Part shown: positions 8,848-18,301 of the stretch, in pieces
Layout: each line of letters begins with the position of its first letter
Position numbering within the stretch: the stretch's first letter is position 1
DNA from: Croceivirga lutea
Lineage (GTDB): Bacteria; Bacteroidota; Bacteroidia; Flavobacteriales; Flavobacteriaceae
DNA length: 64,000 nucleotides
NCBI RefSeq assembly: GCF_014235875.1
Contig: NZ_JACJUK010000003.1
Location: 248,001 to 312,000 of the forward strand
Reading direction: 5' to 3'
Position numbers and translations under genes: made by a program
Notes under the pieces: generated by a model
Database searches by the model: none
Seen by the model: the letters and a program-made list of their open reading frames with translations, nothing else
Told to the model about the DNA's origin: nothing

Positions 8848-10596
8848 GTGAAAAAATTACTAGATAACATTGATTCTCCAGAAGACCTAAAACAACTATC
8901 TCAAGGTAGTTTAATTGATTTAGCCAAAGAACTTAGAGAATTTATCATAAATATAGTTGCTACCAAAGAAGGACATTTGGGTGCCGGTCTTGGCGTAGTA
9001 GAACTAACCATAGCATTGCATTATGTGTTTAACACACCTACAGACAAACTAATTTGGGATGTGGGTCACCAAGCATATGGTCATAAAATCTTAACTGGAC
9101 GAAAAGAAATATTTAAAACCAATCGCCAATTAGGTGGAATAAGTGGTTTTCCAAAACGAGATGAAAGTAGTTATGATGCTTTTGGCACTGGTCATAGCTC
9201 ATCTTCTATATCTGCAATTTTAGGCATGGCGTTGGCCTCACAACTTAAAAACGAACACCATAAGCATATTGCGGTTATTGGTGACGCCTCCATAGCTAGC
9301 GGTATGGCATTTGAAGCATTAAATCATTTAGGAGAAACCAATGCCGATGTTCTGGTTATTTTAAATGATAATGCCATTGGTATTGATCCCAGTGTAGGAG
9401 CGTTAAAAAAATACCTAACTAATGTAAAAAAGGGTACTGCTAAAGAAGAAAACATTTTTGAATGTTTAAATCTGTCATATTCTGGACCAATTGATGGTCA
9501 TGACTTAGACCATTTAATAACTGAACTACAGCGACAAAAAGAATTAAAAGGTCCCCGATTATTGCATCTAATAACAACTAAGGGTAAAGGTTTACAAAAG
9601 GCAGAAGAAGACCAAGTAACTTACCATGCACCCGGAAAATTCAATTCTAAAACAGGTGAAAAAATCACTTATAGTGGAGAAAATCATCCTCCTAAATTTC
9701 AAGATGTATTTGGCCATACCATAGTTGAATTGGCACAATCCAACAAAAAAATTGTAGGTATCACACCTGCAATGCCTACGGGCAGTTCTTTGAAATTTAT
9801 GATGCAAAAGTTTCCAAATAGAGCATTTGATGTGGGTATAGCTGAACAGCATGCAGTAACATTGGCAGCTGGCATGGCTGCGGAAGGGCTGTATACCTAC
9901 TGTAATGTATATTCTACTTTTCTTCAACGAGGTTACGACCAAATAATACATGATGTAGCCTTACAAAAACTACCCGTGATTTTTTGTTTGGATAGAGCTG
10001 GGTTGGTTGGTCAAGACGGCCCTACACACCATGGGGTTTACGATATTGCCTATTTACGTTGTATTCCAAACATTACAATTTTTTCTCCACGTAATGAGGT
10101 GGAACTTCGAAACATAATGTATACAGCTCAACTAGGTCTAAATAACCCAATAGCAATTAGATACCCTAGAGGTAGAGGAAGTATATTAAATTGGCAACAG
10201 CCGTTTTCCAAAATAGAATTAGGCACTGGTGTAACCTTACGAGAGGGAAAGAAAATTGCCTTTTTAACCATAGGCCCAATTGGTAATATTGTTATAGAAC
10301 TAGCAGAAAAATACAATTTGGGTCATTATGATATGCGTTTTGCAAAACCTTTAGATAGCGAATTATTATTACAAATTTTTGATAAATATGATTACATAGC
10401 TACTCTAGAAGACGGTTGTAAAATTGGGGGTTTTGGTGCTTCAATTGTAAATTTTGCAAATGAAATGAACCAAACCAAAAACATAACCGTATTTGCCATA
10501 GAAGATTCTTTTATTGAACATGGCACAATTAAAGAATTGCATGAAATTTGCGGCCTAACAAAACAAAATTTAGAAGAATACATTGAAACCATCTAA
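8848..10596 (+). CDS. dxs: 1-deoxy-D-xylulose-5-phosphate synthase
   Basis: A 582-residue ThDP enzyme that condenses pyruvate and glyceraldehyde-3-phosphate to DXP, the first step of the MEP isoprenoid pathway, which also supplies precursors for thiamine and pyridoxal. Visible signatures are 'WDVGHQAYGHKILTGR' and 'FGTGHSSSSISA' in the N-terminal ThDP domain, the ThDP/Mg motif 'GDASIASGMAFEALNH.....LNDN' (GDA instead of the more usual GDG), and the transketolase-type centre 'VGIAEQHAVTLAAGMA' and 'DRAGLVGQDGPTHHG'. Length is slightly shorter than the ~620 residues of E. coli Dxs, normal for this phylum. The start is a GTG; no upstream in-frame ATG fits. The stop overlaps the next gene by 14 bp. 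Confidence 0.96.
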   Translation: MKKLLDNIDSPEDLKQLSQGSLIDLAKELREFIINIVATKEGHLGAGLGVVELTIALHYVFNTPTDKLIWDVGHQAYGHKILTGRKEIFKTNRQLGGISGFPKRDESSYDAFGTGHSSSSISAILGMALASQLKNEHHKHIAVIGDASIASGMAFEALNHLGETNADVLVILNDNAIGIDPSVGALKKYLTNVKKGTAKEENIFECLNLSYSGPIDGHDLDHLITELQRQKELKGPRLLHLITTKGKGLQKAEEDQVTYHAPGKFNSKTGEKITYSGENHPPKFQDVFGHTIVELAQSNKKIVGITPAMPTGSSLKFMMQKFPNRAFDVGIAEQHAVTLAAGMAAEGLYTYCNVYSTFLQRGYDQIIHDVALQKLPVIFCLDRAGLVGQDGPTHHGVYDIAYLRCIPNITIFSPRNEVELRNIMYTAQLGLNNPIAIRYPRGRGSILNWQQPFSKIELGTGVTLREGKKIAFLTIGPIGNIVIELAEKYNLGHYDMRFAKPLDSELLLQIFDKYDYIATLEDGCKIGGFGASIVNFANEMNQTKNITVFAIEDSFIEHGTIKELHEICGLTKQNLEEYIETI

Positions 10597-11677
10597 AAAC
10601 ATTTGGCGTTTATTGCTATTGCCTTTTTTTGCGATAGGATTTATGCAAAACCTTGAAGCACAACAACCACAGGTTTTAGACAGCCTTAAAAAACAACTCG
10701 ATAGCGTAAAAATTGACACTATTGTAATTCGTTGGCCTCAGAATAAAATTAATGTAGAAGCAAGAGGCATTGAACGTGTTAACGTTAACCCTAACAAAAT
10801 TTTAAAAAATTCTAAACCTTTAGACGAAAAGTTTAAACGCTTTGTGCCTTTTTCATTTTGGGACTCCGAAAACCAATTCAGCTTAAATATTAATGAAGTT
10901 GCTTTTGTGAACTGGAATGCCGGTGGAGACAATTCCATATCAGGGCTAGCAAATCTCAATTTTACTCGTAATTATAAATTCAATAAAGTTTCTTGGTCTA
11001 ATGAGTTAAGACTTAGATATGGCGTAAATGTACAAGAAGGCCGAAGTCTGCGTAAAACTGATGATTTTATACGATATACTTCTGTTTTTGGCTACAGAAA
11101 AGATACTATAACGCCTTGGTATTTTTCTGTCAAGTTTAATTTTAACACCCAATTTTCTAACGGTTATAAATATCCTGATAGAGATAATCCTATATCTTCA
11201 TTTATGGCACCCGGTTATTTGTTTTTAGGGGGTGGAGCTACCTTTATGCCTGAAGGAAAAAAATTTAACCTATACATTTCACCATTAACCCAAAAAGCCA
11301 CTTTTGTTTTAGATGAAGCGCTTTCCAACCAAGGAGCATTTGGTGTTGACCCAGGAGAAAATACTTTTATGGAACTTGGTTTTTTAATTACAAATACTTG
11401 GGAGAAAGAAATTCTCAAGAACATTTTAATGAAACATCGTTTGAATTTGTATACAGACTACCTTAAAAGTTTTGGAAATATTGATGTTGACTGGGAGATG
11501 AGTTTTAACTTAAAGGTAAATGATTACGTTAGTGCAAACATAGGAACCCATTTAATATTTGATAACGATATTAAGTTTGATGAAGTTACTGCTGATGACG
11601 GTACTGTAATTGACCCTGGTATTGCCAAAATTCAGTTTAAACAATTACTTGGAGTAGGTTTTGTTTATAAATTCTAA
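10583..11677 (+). CDS. DUF3078 outer-membrane-associated protein
   Basis: A 364-residue exported protein with a signal peptide (residues ~8-26, ending LEAQ). The core, from 'FWDSENQFSLNINEVAFVNWNAGGDNSISGLANL' through 'VSWSNELRLRYGV', is the DUF3078 signature and has the strand pattern of an outer-membrane barrel or porin-like sheet, ending in an aromatic residue (VYKF) as expected for barrel insertion. The assigned start is a TTG inside the 3' end of dxs, giving a 14-bp overlap; no later Met leaves the signal peptide intact. Function is not known. Its stop overlaps the convergent dGTPase gene by 4 bp. Confidence 0.8.
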   Translation: MKPSKNIWRLLLLPFFAIGFMQNLEAQQPQVLDSLKKQLDSVKIDTIVIRWPQNKINVEARGIERVNVNPNKILKNSKPLDEKFKRFVPFSFWDSENQFSLNINEVAFVNWNAGGDNSISGLANLNFTRNYKFNKVSWSNELRLRYGVNVQEGRSLRKTDDFIRYTSVFGYRKDTITPWYFSVKFNFNTQFSNGYKYPDRDNPISSFMAPGYLFLGGGATFMPEGKKFNLYISPLTQKATFVLDEALSNQGAFGVDPGENTFMELGFLITNTWEKEILKNILMKHRLNLYTDYLKSFGNIDVDWEMSFNLKVNDYVSANIGTHLIFDNDIKFDEVTADDGTVIDPGIAKIQFKQLLGVGFVYKF

Positions 11678-13032
11678 AGATGGTTACCCGTAACCATACC
11701 ATTAAGATTTACTGCAGCACCATCAGATAAACTTGCCACAAAACAACTAGCTTCTAATAGAATGGTATATAAGTCCATATCGGCAATAGTATCTAATTTT
11801 AACCCGCATGTTTTTAAAAGCAATTTATCATAATTAGAGGTATTCTCATTTTTAGCATTTAACATAGCTGTTGTTATGGCATCTAATAAATTGGAAATTA
11901 TTTTATACCCCGCTAATTCTTTTTCTATAACTTCATTAGATTGATACACCTTTTCAACGCAGAGTTTAATAATATCACTTATTTGGGGTTCAAATTTACT
12001 TTTGTCTAGTAAAGCGTGTTCAAATTCACCCTTTAAAATAGCTTCTTCATTCGCAAGAAAAATAGTGGCCGCATCATTTACCAAATTACCTATTGCTAGA
12101 GCTCGTAAATAACTCAATCTATCCTTAGCATTAGAGATTTGATTATACTTTTTAGTATCAATAGTGTCTTTAACCAGGTTAATTAAATACTCTAAAGCAT
12201 AGTCTTGAGAAATCAATCCAAGATTTATTCCGTCTTCAAAATCAATAATGGTATAACAGATATCATCTGCTGCTTCAACCAAAAACGTAAGAGGGTGGCG
12301 GTGAAAACGATCTCCTTCTGGTGTTTTCTGCAAGAGTCCCAAATCTTTAGTTAAATCTTTAAAAAATTCAGTTTGCGATTGAAAATATCCAAATTTTTTA
12401 TCAGATATAGCCGTAGTTGGTTTTTTAGGTAAAGACGCTTTTGGATATTTTAAAAAAGCACCCAAAGTAGCATAACTTAATCGTAATCCACCAGATACAC
12501 CATCTTTAGATTCTACCAATAATTTTAGTCCGTTAGCATTGCCTTCAAAATCTACTAAATCTTGATACTGAGGGCTGCTAAGCAATTCTTTAAACTGTTT
12601 GCCAGCACCATATTTAAAATAGGTGCCAATAGCTTTTTCTCCACTGTGACCAAAAGGTGGATTTCCAATATCATGAGCTAATGCAGCCGCCGCAACAATT
12701 GCTCCAAAATCATTGAATTTATACCCATATTCTGAAGTTAAAACTGGGTATTTTTGCAAAAGCTGTTTGCCAACTTTTCTACCTAAACTTCTTGCTACAA
12801 CAGATACCTCTAAACTGTGAGTTAAACGTGTATGCACAAAATTTCTATTTACTGCACTTGCCACAGGCAATGGCATTACCTGCGTTTTATCTTGAAGACT
12901 TCTAAATGCTGAAGAAAAAATAACTCGGTCATAATCCACATCAAAACCTAGTCGTGTTTCATCTTGTGCTGAGCGATGTCTTTTTTGCGTATCTCCAAAA
13001 CGTTTTAAAGAAAGTAGCTTTTCCCAGTTCAT
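11674..13032 (-). CDS. dgt: Deoxyguanosinetriphosphate triphosphohydrolase (dGTPase, HD superfamily)
   Basis: A 452-residue HD-domain protein that hydrolyses dNTPs, typically dGTP, to deoxynucleoside and triphosphate. Typical features are 'FSSAFRSLQDKTQV' (residues 39-52), the metal/phosphate motif 'NFVHTRLTHSLEVS' (His67, His72), the HD pair His120-Asp121 in 'ALAHDIGNPPFGHSGE', and a later 'EAADDICYTIIDFEDG' that supplies the final Asp ligand. Length fits the Bacteroidota Dgt family. The start is an ATG with no upstream alternative. It is divergent from the phosphate transporter gene. Confidence 0.93.
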   Translation of the reverse strand: MNWEKLLSLKRFGDTQKRHRSAQDETRLGFDVDYDRVIFSSAFRSLQDKTQVMPLPVASAVNRNFVHTRLTHSLEVSVVARSLGRKVGKQLLQKYPVLTSEYGYKFNDFGAIVAAAALAHDIGNPPFGHSGEKAIGTYFKYGAGKQFKELLSSPQYQDLVDFEGNANGLKLLVESKDGVSGGLRLSYATLGAFLKYPKASLPKKPTTAISDKKFGYFQSQTEFFKDLTKDLGLLQKTPEGDRFHRHPLTFLVEAADDICYTIIDFEDGINLGLISQDYALEYLINLVKDTIDTKKYNQISNAKDRLSYLRALAIGNLVNDAATIFLANEEAILKGEFEHALLDKSKFEPQISDIIKLCVEKVYQSNEVIEKELAGYKIISNLLDAITTAMLNAKNENTSNYDKLLLKTCGLKLDTIADMDLYTILLEASCFVASLSDGAAVNLNGMVTGNHL

Positions 13033-13102
13033 TAAATTCTCATATTTGTGGCTAAGATAACAACAGTTACGCAGGCTCAGTGAAGCAATTCACGTAGATT
13101 TG

Positions 13103-13118
13103 GTAACATTTTATTAAC
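13103..13118 (+). promoter_or_regulatory. Possible Pho-box-like TAAC repeat upstream of the Pi transporter
   Basis: GTAAC at 13103-13107 and TTAAC at 13114-13118 start 11 bp apart, the period used by PhoB-type regulators, and lie 48 bp before the phosphate transporter start. The motif is short and AT-rich, so chance is a real alternative. Confidence 0.25.
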
Positions 13119-13166
13119 GTGTAAGCGGAATTATAGTATGAATTTTGCGTACTTTCAAAATCAACC

Positions 13167-15440
13167 ATGGCAGAGAACATCTACATCTTTATGGTTATAG
13201 CATTAGCAATTCTTGCAATAACCGATCTTGTTGTTGGTGTCAGCAATGACGCTGTAAACTTTTTAAATTCGGCTTTAGGTTCCAAAGCTATTTCATTTAG
13301 AACCATAATGATAGTTGCCAGTATTGGTATTGCCTTTGGCGCTATGTCTTCTAGTGGTATGATGGAAGTTGCCCGAAAGGGGATTTTTAATCCAAGTGAA
13401 TTTGTATTTGCAGAGATCATCATAATTTTTATGGCTGTAATGATAACCGATGTTTTGCTTCTAGACTTTTTCAACACACTTGGTATGCCTACCTCAACTA
13501 CAGTTTCTATTGTATTTGAATTATTAGGAGCAGCCGTTGCTATGGCTTTAATAAAAACAGTTGGTACTGCTGGTGGGGTAGAGACCCTAGGAAATTATAT
13601 TAACACGGCAAAGGCTACTGAAATTATCACGGGTATTCTACTTTCGGTCGCAATAGCATTTACCATTGGAGCCATAGTACAATTAATTTCAAGACTATTA
13701 ATAACCTTTAACTTTAACAAACAACCAAAATACGTAAGTGCCATTTTTGGTGGCTTTGCTATAACCTCTATCGTATACTTTATTTTGGTTAAAGGCCTAA
13801 AAAGTGCTGAGCTTTTTAATGGTAACTTAACTGGATTCGCTGCTGAGAATCCAAGCTTATTTTTGCTAATAAATTTTGGTGTTTGGACCATTGTTTCTTG
13901 GGTACTTTCTACAAATTTTAAGGTTAACATTTATAGGGTAATTATCACGTTAGGAACCTTTGCACTAGCTATGGCATTCGCAGGTAATGATTTGGTGAAT
14001 TTTATTGGTGTACCTATAGCTGCTTTACAATCGTTTCAAGATTGGCAAGCTTCAGGTATTGCAGCAGATGAATACACCATGGAAGGTTTAGCGGTAGCGG
14101 TTAGAACTTCTCCTTATTTATTATTATTGTCTGGTTTAATCATGATTGGTACCCTTTGGTTCTCAACTAAAGCTAGATATGTTACAGAAACAGAGATAAA
14201 TCTTGCAAGAGAAGGTGAGGGAGAAGAACGTTTTCAACCTAATTTCTTATCTAGAATTATAGTAAAATTTTCAGTTATTGCGTTTGATAGTGTTTCGGCA
14301 GTATTTCCTAAAAGCGTTCACGAAAGTTTCAATAAACGCTTTGTTAAACCCAATGTTTACATTCCAAAAGGGAAACAACATGACCAACCAGCGTTTGATA
14401 TGGTTAGAGCTTCTGTAAACTTAATGGTTGCCAGCGTACTTATTTCTATTGCTACATCAATGAAATTACCACTTTCTACAACCTATGTAACGTTTATGGT
14501 GGCTATGGGTTCTTCTTTGGCAGATAGAGCTTGGGGCTCAGAAAGTGCCGTATACAGAGTGGCTGGGGTATTGAATGTTATTGGCGGTTGGTTTTTTACC
14601 GCAATTTGCGCCTTTGTTGCTGCTGCTATAATTGCATACATAATTTATGCTGGAGGCATTTGGGGACTTTCTGTGCTGTTACTAATTGCTGCTGTACTAT
14701 TAACCCGCAATTTTATGTCTCACAACAAGAGAAATAAAGAAAGTAAAGTAGAAGAGGTTTTAAGAAGGTCTGAAAGTAGTTCCATACAAGGTGTTATCAG
14801 AGAAAGTACTGCAACCATTGTGAACTTCGTTGAAAGAACCAACAAAATTTACACCCAAACAATTGATGGTTTAGCTAGACACAACCTTGATAATCTCAAA
14901 AAGAACAACAAGGATATCAATAAACTCACCAAAGAAATTGATAACCTGCAGAATAATATCTTCTATTTTATTAAAAATCTAGATGAATCTAGCGTCGGCG
15001 GAGCAAGTAACTTTTATATTAAGCTTTTATCCTTACTCCAAGATATGTCCCAGTCACTAGAATATCTTGCAAAATCTAGTTATAAACACGTAAATAACAA
15101 TCACAAAAAGTTAAAATATAATCAGATAAAAGAATTAAAAGATTTAGACCAGCGTTTAGAAAGCTTACTTCAAAAAATTTCTACCACTTTTGAGAATAAT
15201 AAATTCGACGACATTGCCGGTATTTTAAATACTAAGGATGAGCATTTGAACTTGGTCAATAGAAAGATTGAACAACAAATTGCTAGAACGCGAACCGAAG
15301 AATTAAGTCCTAAAAACACCACACTTTATTTTTCTATCTTAACAGAAAGCAACGACATTATTAAGACTACAATGAAGTTACTAGAGTTGTACTACACTGA
15401 GCATGATAGTTCTGTGGAACCAGCAAAAATTGAAAAATAA
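13167..15440 (+). CDS. PiT-family inorganic phosphate transporter with C-terminal PhoU-like domain
   Basis: A 757-residue membrane protein. Residues ~1-510 are a PiT/PHO4 permease with about 11-12 hydrophobic segments and both signature repeats: the N-terminal 'VGVSNDAVNFLNSALGSKAI' (residues 23-42) and a second near residue 275 containing 'FAGNDLVNFIGVPIAA'. It would import Pi with H+ or Na+. Residues ~530-745 are hydrophilic and helical (ERTNKIYTQTIDGL, DINKLTKEIDNLQNN, LEYLAKSSYKHVNNNHKKL), as in the PhoU-like tail of Bacteroidota PiT proteins; in other bacteria a separate PhoU/Pit accessory protein often fills this role. The gene lies 11 bp before a DUF6503 gene. Confidence 0.92.
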   Translation: MAENIYIFMVIALAILAITDLVVGVSNDAVNFLNSALGSKAISFRTIMIVASIGIAFGAMSSSGMMEVARKGIFNPSEFVFAEIIIIFMAVMITDVLLLDFFNTLGMPTSTTVSIVFELLGAAVAMALIKTVGTAGGVETLGNYINTAKATEIITGILLSVAIAFTIGAIVQLISRLLITFNFNKQPKYVSAIFGGFAITSIVYFILVKGLKSAELFNGNLTGFAAENPSLFLLINFGVWTIVSWVLSTNFKVNIYRVIITLGTFALAMAFAGNDLVNFIGVPIAALQSFQDWQASGIAADEYTMEGLAVAVRTSPYLLLLSGLIMIGTLWFSTKARYVTETEINLAREGEGEERFQPNFLSRIIVKFSVIAFDSVSAVFPKSVHESFNKRFVKPNVYIPKGKQHDQPAFDMVRASVNLMVASVLISIATSMKLPLSTTYVTFMVAMGSSLADRAWGSESAVYRVAGVLNVIGGWFFTAICAFVAAAIIAYIIYAGGIWGLSVLLLIAAVLLTRNFMSHNKRNKESKVEEVLRRSESSSIQGVIRESTATIVNFVERTNKIYTQTIDGLARHNLDNLKKNNKDINKLTKEIDNLQNNIFYFIKNLDESSVGGASNFYIKLLSLLQDMSQSLEYLAKSSYKHVNNNHKKLKYNQIKELKDLDQRLESLLQKISTTFENNKFDDIAGILNTKDEHLNLVNRKIEQQIARTRTEELSPKNTTLYFSILTESNDIIKTTMKLLELYYTEHDSSVEPAKIEK

Positions 15441-15451
15441 CAACAATTAAC

Positions 15452-16168
15452 ATGATAGTTAGATTCTATTTTTTCTTGTTAATTTTTCTAGTATTCACTA
15501 AGATTACAGCCCAAGATATTAGTGGTTCTGAACTCCTTACTAAAGCCATTGCTTTTCACGACCCTAATAACAACTGGAGTACTTTTAATGATTCTTTTAA
15601 AGTGGTAATGAAAACTCCAAAAGGTAATGATAGACATAGTACCATTACTATCAATTTACCAAAACAACTTTTTAACTTAAACGTTGTTATTGCTGATGAT
15701 TCGTATACTTATGCAATTGATAAAGACACATGCGCAGTAACCTTTAACGGTAATAGGTCTATACCAGAAAATGCAAAAGAAAAGTATGGTTTAAGTTGTG
15801 AGCGTGCTTCTATGTTTAAAAATTATTATACCTATCTATACGGCTTACCTATGAAGCTTAAAGACCCTGGAACCACTATTGATGAAAAAGTTGTAGCCAA
15901 GAATTTTAAAGGAAAAGAATATTTAGTGTTAAAGGTTACTTATGACAAGAAGGTAGGTGATGATACCTGGTATTTTTATTTTGACCCAATTTCTTATGAA
16001 ATGAAACTTTATCAGTTTTATCATGATGAAAGTAAAAACGATGGGGAGTACATTTTGCTTGAAAGCCTAGAAACTATCAATGATATTAAAATGCCAAAAA
16101 TTAGAAAATGGTATTATAACAGTGATGATACATTTTTAGGAACTGATATGCTTTCGAAGAACCTCTAA
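15452..16168 (+). CDS. DUF6503-type exported protein
   Basis: A 238-residue protein with a signal peptide (residues 1-20, ending ITAQ). The mature part is beta-rich and resembles DUF6503 proteins: 'ELLTKAIAFHDPNNNWSTFNDSFKV' near the N-terminus, 'YYTYLYGLPMKLKDPG' in the middle and 'DDTWYFYFDPISYEMKLYQFYHD' near the end. A LolA/LppX-like half-barrel fold would fit the pattern, but that is inference. It begins 11 bp after the phosphate transporter stop, so co-transcription is likely; the stop abuts the convergent nadD stop. Confidence 0.72.
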   Translation: MIVRFYFFLLIFLVFTKITAQDISGSELLTKAIAFHDPNNNWSTFNDSFKVVMKTPKGNDRHSTITINLPKQLFNLNVVIADDSYTYAIDKDTCAVTFNGNRSIPENAKEKYGLSCERASMFKNYYTYLYGLPMKLKDPGTTIDEKVVAKNFKGKEYLVLKVTYDKKVGDDTWYFYFDPISYEMKLYQFYHDESKNDGEYILLESLETINDIKMPKIRKWYYNSDDTFLGTDMLSKNL

Positions 16169-16753
16169 TTACTTGTAAAAGTTCATTTCATCAATATAGT
16201 TCCAAACTGCAGCTGGCAACATAGGTCGGATGTTATTCCCCGCTTTAATAGCTTTACGAATAAAGGTTGATGAAATCTCAACTATAGGCGCATCTACCTT
16301 ATAAATCTTAGCATGATTCATAAGCTCATGAGTTGTTTTACCATCAGAAATTCGTGGATATACTACCACTTGGTATTGGTCTAGAATTACCTCGTAATTC
16401 TTCCATTTATGAAAGTTTTTTAAGTTGTCTTCACCCATAATTAACGAAAACTGATATCCATCAGCATACTTTTCTTGTAAATGAACAAGCGTATCCACTG
16501 TATAGTTGGGTTGGGGTAAATTAAACTCAATTGTACTGGCTTTAAGCTTATCATAATCTTCAATAGCTTCTAACACCATTTGGTATCTATGATGATTATC
16601 TAAAAGGCTCTTTTTTACTTTAAACGGACTCTTAGGTGTGATAACAAACCAAACTTCATTTAAATCTGAAAATTCAGCCATATAATTGGCAATTATGAGA
16701 TGACCAATATGAATGGGATTAAAGGTGCCAAAGTAAAGACCTACTTTTTTCAT
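16169..16753 (-). CDS. nadD: Nicotinate-nucleotide adenylyltransferase
   Basis: A 194-residue nucleotidyltransferase that converts nicotinate mononucleotide and ATP to deamido-NAD. 'LYFGTFNPIHIGHL' carries the GTFNP loop and the HxGH motif (residues 15-18), and the C-terminal 'ISSTFIRKAI' (around residue 160) is the ISxTxxR ATP-binding motif. Length is typical. The start overlaps the gmk stop by 4 bp, so gmk-nadD are translationally coupled, and yicC lies upstream in the same operon. Confidence 0.95.
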   Translation of the reverse strand: MKKVGLYFGTFNPIHIGHLIIANYMAEFSDLNEVWFVITPKSPFKVKKSLLDNHHRYQMVLEAIEDYDKLKASTIEFNLPQPNYTVDTLVHLQEKYADGYQFSLIMGEDNLKNFHKWKNYEVILDQYQVVVYPRISDGKTTHELMNHAKIYKVDAPIVEISSTFIRKAIKAGNNIRPMLPAAVWNYIDEMNFYK

Positions 16754-17349
16754 TCTTCTTCTAAACTGGGTATGCTGGCACCAACGTAATTAGCCACTAA
16801 TTGATGGGCTTCATGTAAAGCAATGTCTAAATCGTAGTTTTTGATGATACTGTCAAACTGTGGTGCTGTTGCCATTTCAACCGAAGCCTTTGCCACTCGC
16901 ATATTTATTTTGTCTTCGCTTTCTGTACTGCGTTTTTTTAAGCGAATCTTTAGCTCATCAACACTTGGTGGTTTCACAAAAACGGCTAAGGTTTCTTCAG
17001 GAAATTTCTTTTTAATTCGTAGACCACCAACCACATCAATATCAAAAATCACATTTTTACCTTCTGCCCATAAACGTTCAACCTCTGATTTTAACGTTCC
17101 GTAAAAGCAATCTCGGTATACTTCTTCCCATTCTAAAAAGTCATCATTTTTAATATGATTTTTAAACTCAGACTTGGTCATAAAGTAGTAATGCTCTCCG
17201 TCTTTTTCTTTTCCTCTTTTTGGTCTAGACGTTGCTGAAACTGAAAAGGCCAAATTAAGTTCTGGCTGCGCTAACAAATGTCTCACAATGGTAGTTTTAC
17301 CACTGCCAGATGGCGCCGAAAATATGATAAGTTTACCTCCTTCTGTCAT
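16750..17349 (-). CDS. gmk: Guanylate kinase
   Basis: A 199-residue P-loop kinase that phosphorylates GMP/dGMP with ATP. The Walker A segment 'SAPSGSGKTT' is at residues 11-20, the GMP-binding 'SATSRPKRGKEKDGEHYYF' follows, and 'DIDVVGGLRIK' and 'RLKKRSTESEDKINMR' form the later conserved blocks including the lid arginines. Overlaps yicC upstream and nadD downstream by 4 bp each, so a yicC-gmk-nadD operon. The yicC-gmk pairing is widespread in bacteria. Confidence 0.96.
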   Translation of the reverse strand: MTEGGKLIIFSAPSGSGKTTIVRHLLAQPELNLAFSVSATSRPKRGKEKDGEHYYFMTKSEFKNHIKNDDFLEWEEVYRDCFYGTLKSEVERLWAEGKNVIFDIDVVGGLRIKKKFPEETLAVFVKPPSVDELKIRLKKRSTESEDKINMRVAKASVEMATAPQFDSIIKNYDLDIALHEAHQLVANYVGASIPSLEEE

Positions 17350-18203
17350 AAAACATTTAGCATTTGTTCTTTTATTTTTTCGAGCTCATCTTTCATTTGA
17401 ACTACCAATTGTTGCATTGGCGCGTAATTAGCTTTTGAACCAATTGTATTGATTTCTCTACCTAATTCTTGACTTATAAAACCTAATTTTTTACCATTAG
17501 AATCACTGGTGTTTAGTGTTTCTTCAAAATAATTTAGATGATTATTCAAACGAACCTTTTCTTCGGTAATATCATATTTTTCAAGATAATAGATGAGTTC
17601 TTGCTCAAATCTATTTTGATCAACATCGGTTTTTAAATCAGATACGGCCTTTTCTAAGCGCTCTCTGATTGCGTCTAGCCGATTTTTATCCATGACTTCT
17701 ACCTGAGAAAGTAATTCTCTAATAGCTTTAACTCTTAAAGAAAAGTCATCTTCTAGTACCTTACCTTCGGTTTGTCTAAAATCTTGAATTGCCTCTAAAG
17801 CCTTGCTCAATGTTGCTCTTATAGCACTTAACTCCTCCTCTTCTATTTCGTCTTTATCAGTAGTTAATGTATCTGGCATGCGAAGCGCTAATTCTAAAAG
17901 CTTAACATCATCTCCGCCTGCAATAGCCTTAAGTTCATCCATAAATTTAAGTACAACAGGGGTGTTAATAGAAGCTGAGGCCTCTTTACCCGTAAACTCA
18001 ACAGAAAGTGTAAAATCAACTTTACCGCGCAGGAGAGCATCAGAAATTTGTTTTCTGAACTCCAATTCAAATTCGCGATAAACTTGAGGTAATCTTGCGG
18101 TTAAATCGAGATTCTTGCTATTAAGTGATTTTATCTCTACTGTGATTTTTTTAGAAGGCAACTGCATGGTGTGCTTTCCAAAACCCGTCATGGATTTAAT
18201 CAT
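17346..18203 (-). CDS. yicC: YicC-family endoribonuclease
   Basis: A 285-residue protein with the family N-terminus 'MTGFGK' (in 'MIKSMTGFGKHTMQL'), the middle 'EVKSLNSKNLDLTARLPQ', and the C-terminal 'RFEQELIYYLEKYDITEEKVRLNNHLNYFEE' and 'GKKLGFISQELGREINTIGSKA' blocks. Known members are RNases that act in RNA turnover, including sRNA decay in E. coli. First gene of the yicC-gmk-nadD operon; length is standard. Confidence 0.93.
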   Translation of the reverse strand: MIKSMTGFGKHTMQLPSKKITVEIKSLNSKNLDLTARLPQVYREFELEFRKQISDALLRGKVDFTLSVEFTGKEASASINTPVVLKFMDELKAIAGGDDVKLLELALRMPDTLTTDKDEIEEEELSAIRATLSKALEAIQDFRQTEGKVLEDDFSLRVKAIRELLSQVEVMDKNRLDAIRERLEKAVSDLKTDVDQNRFEQELIYYLEKYDITEEKVRLNNHLNYFEETLNTSDSNGKKLGFISQELGREINTIGSKANYAPMQQLVVQMKDELEKIKEQMLNVL

Positions 18204-18301
18204 AAGCTAATTTGGATTTGAACAAAGGTAAATAAAGCTAGCCTTAAAATGATTACATCCAAAGCTAGCTCTTAAATTTAATTTTCTAAATAAAGTTAGT
18301 A

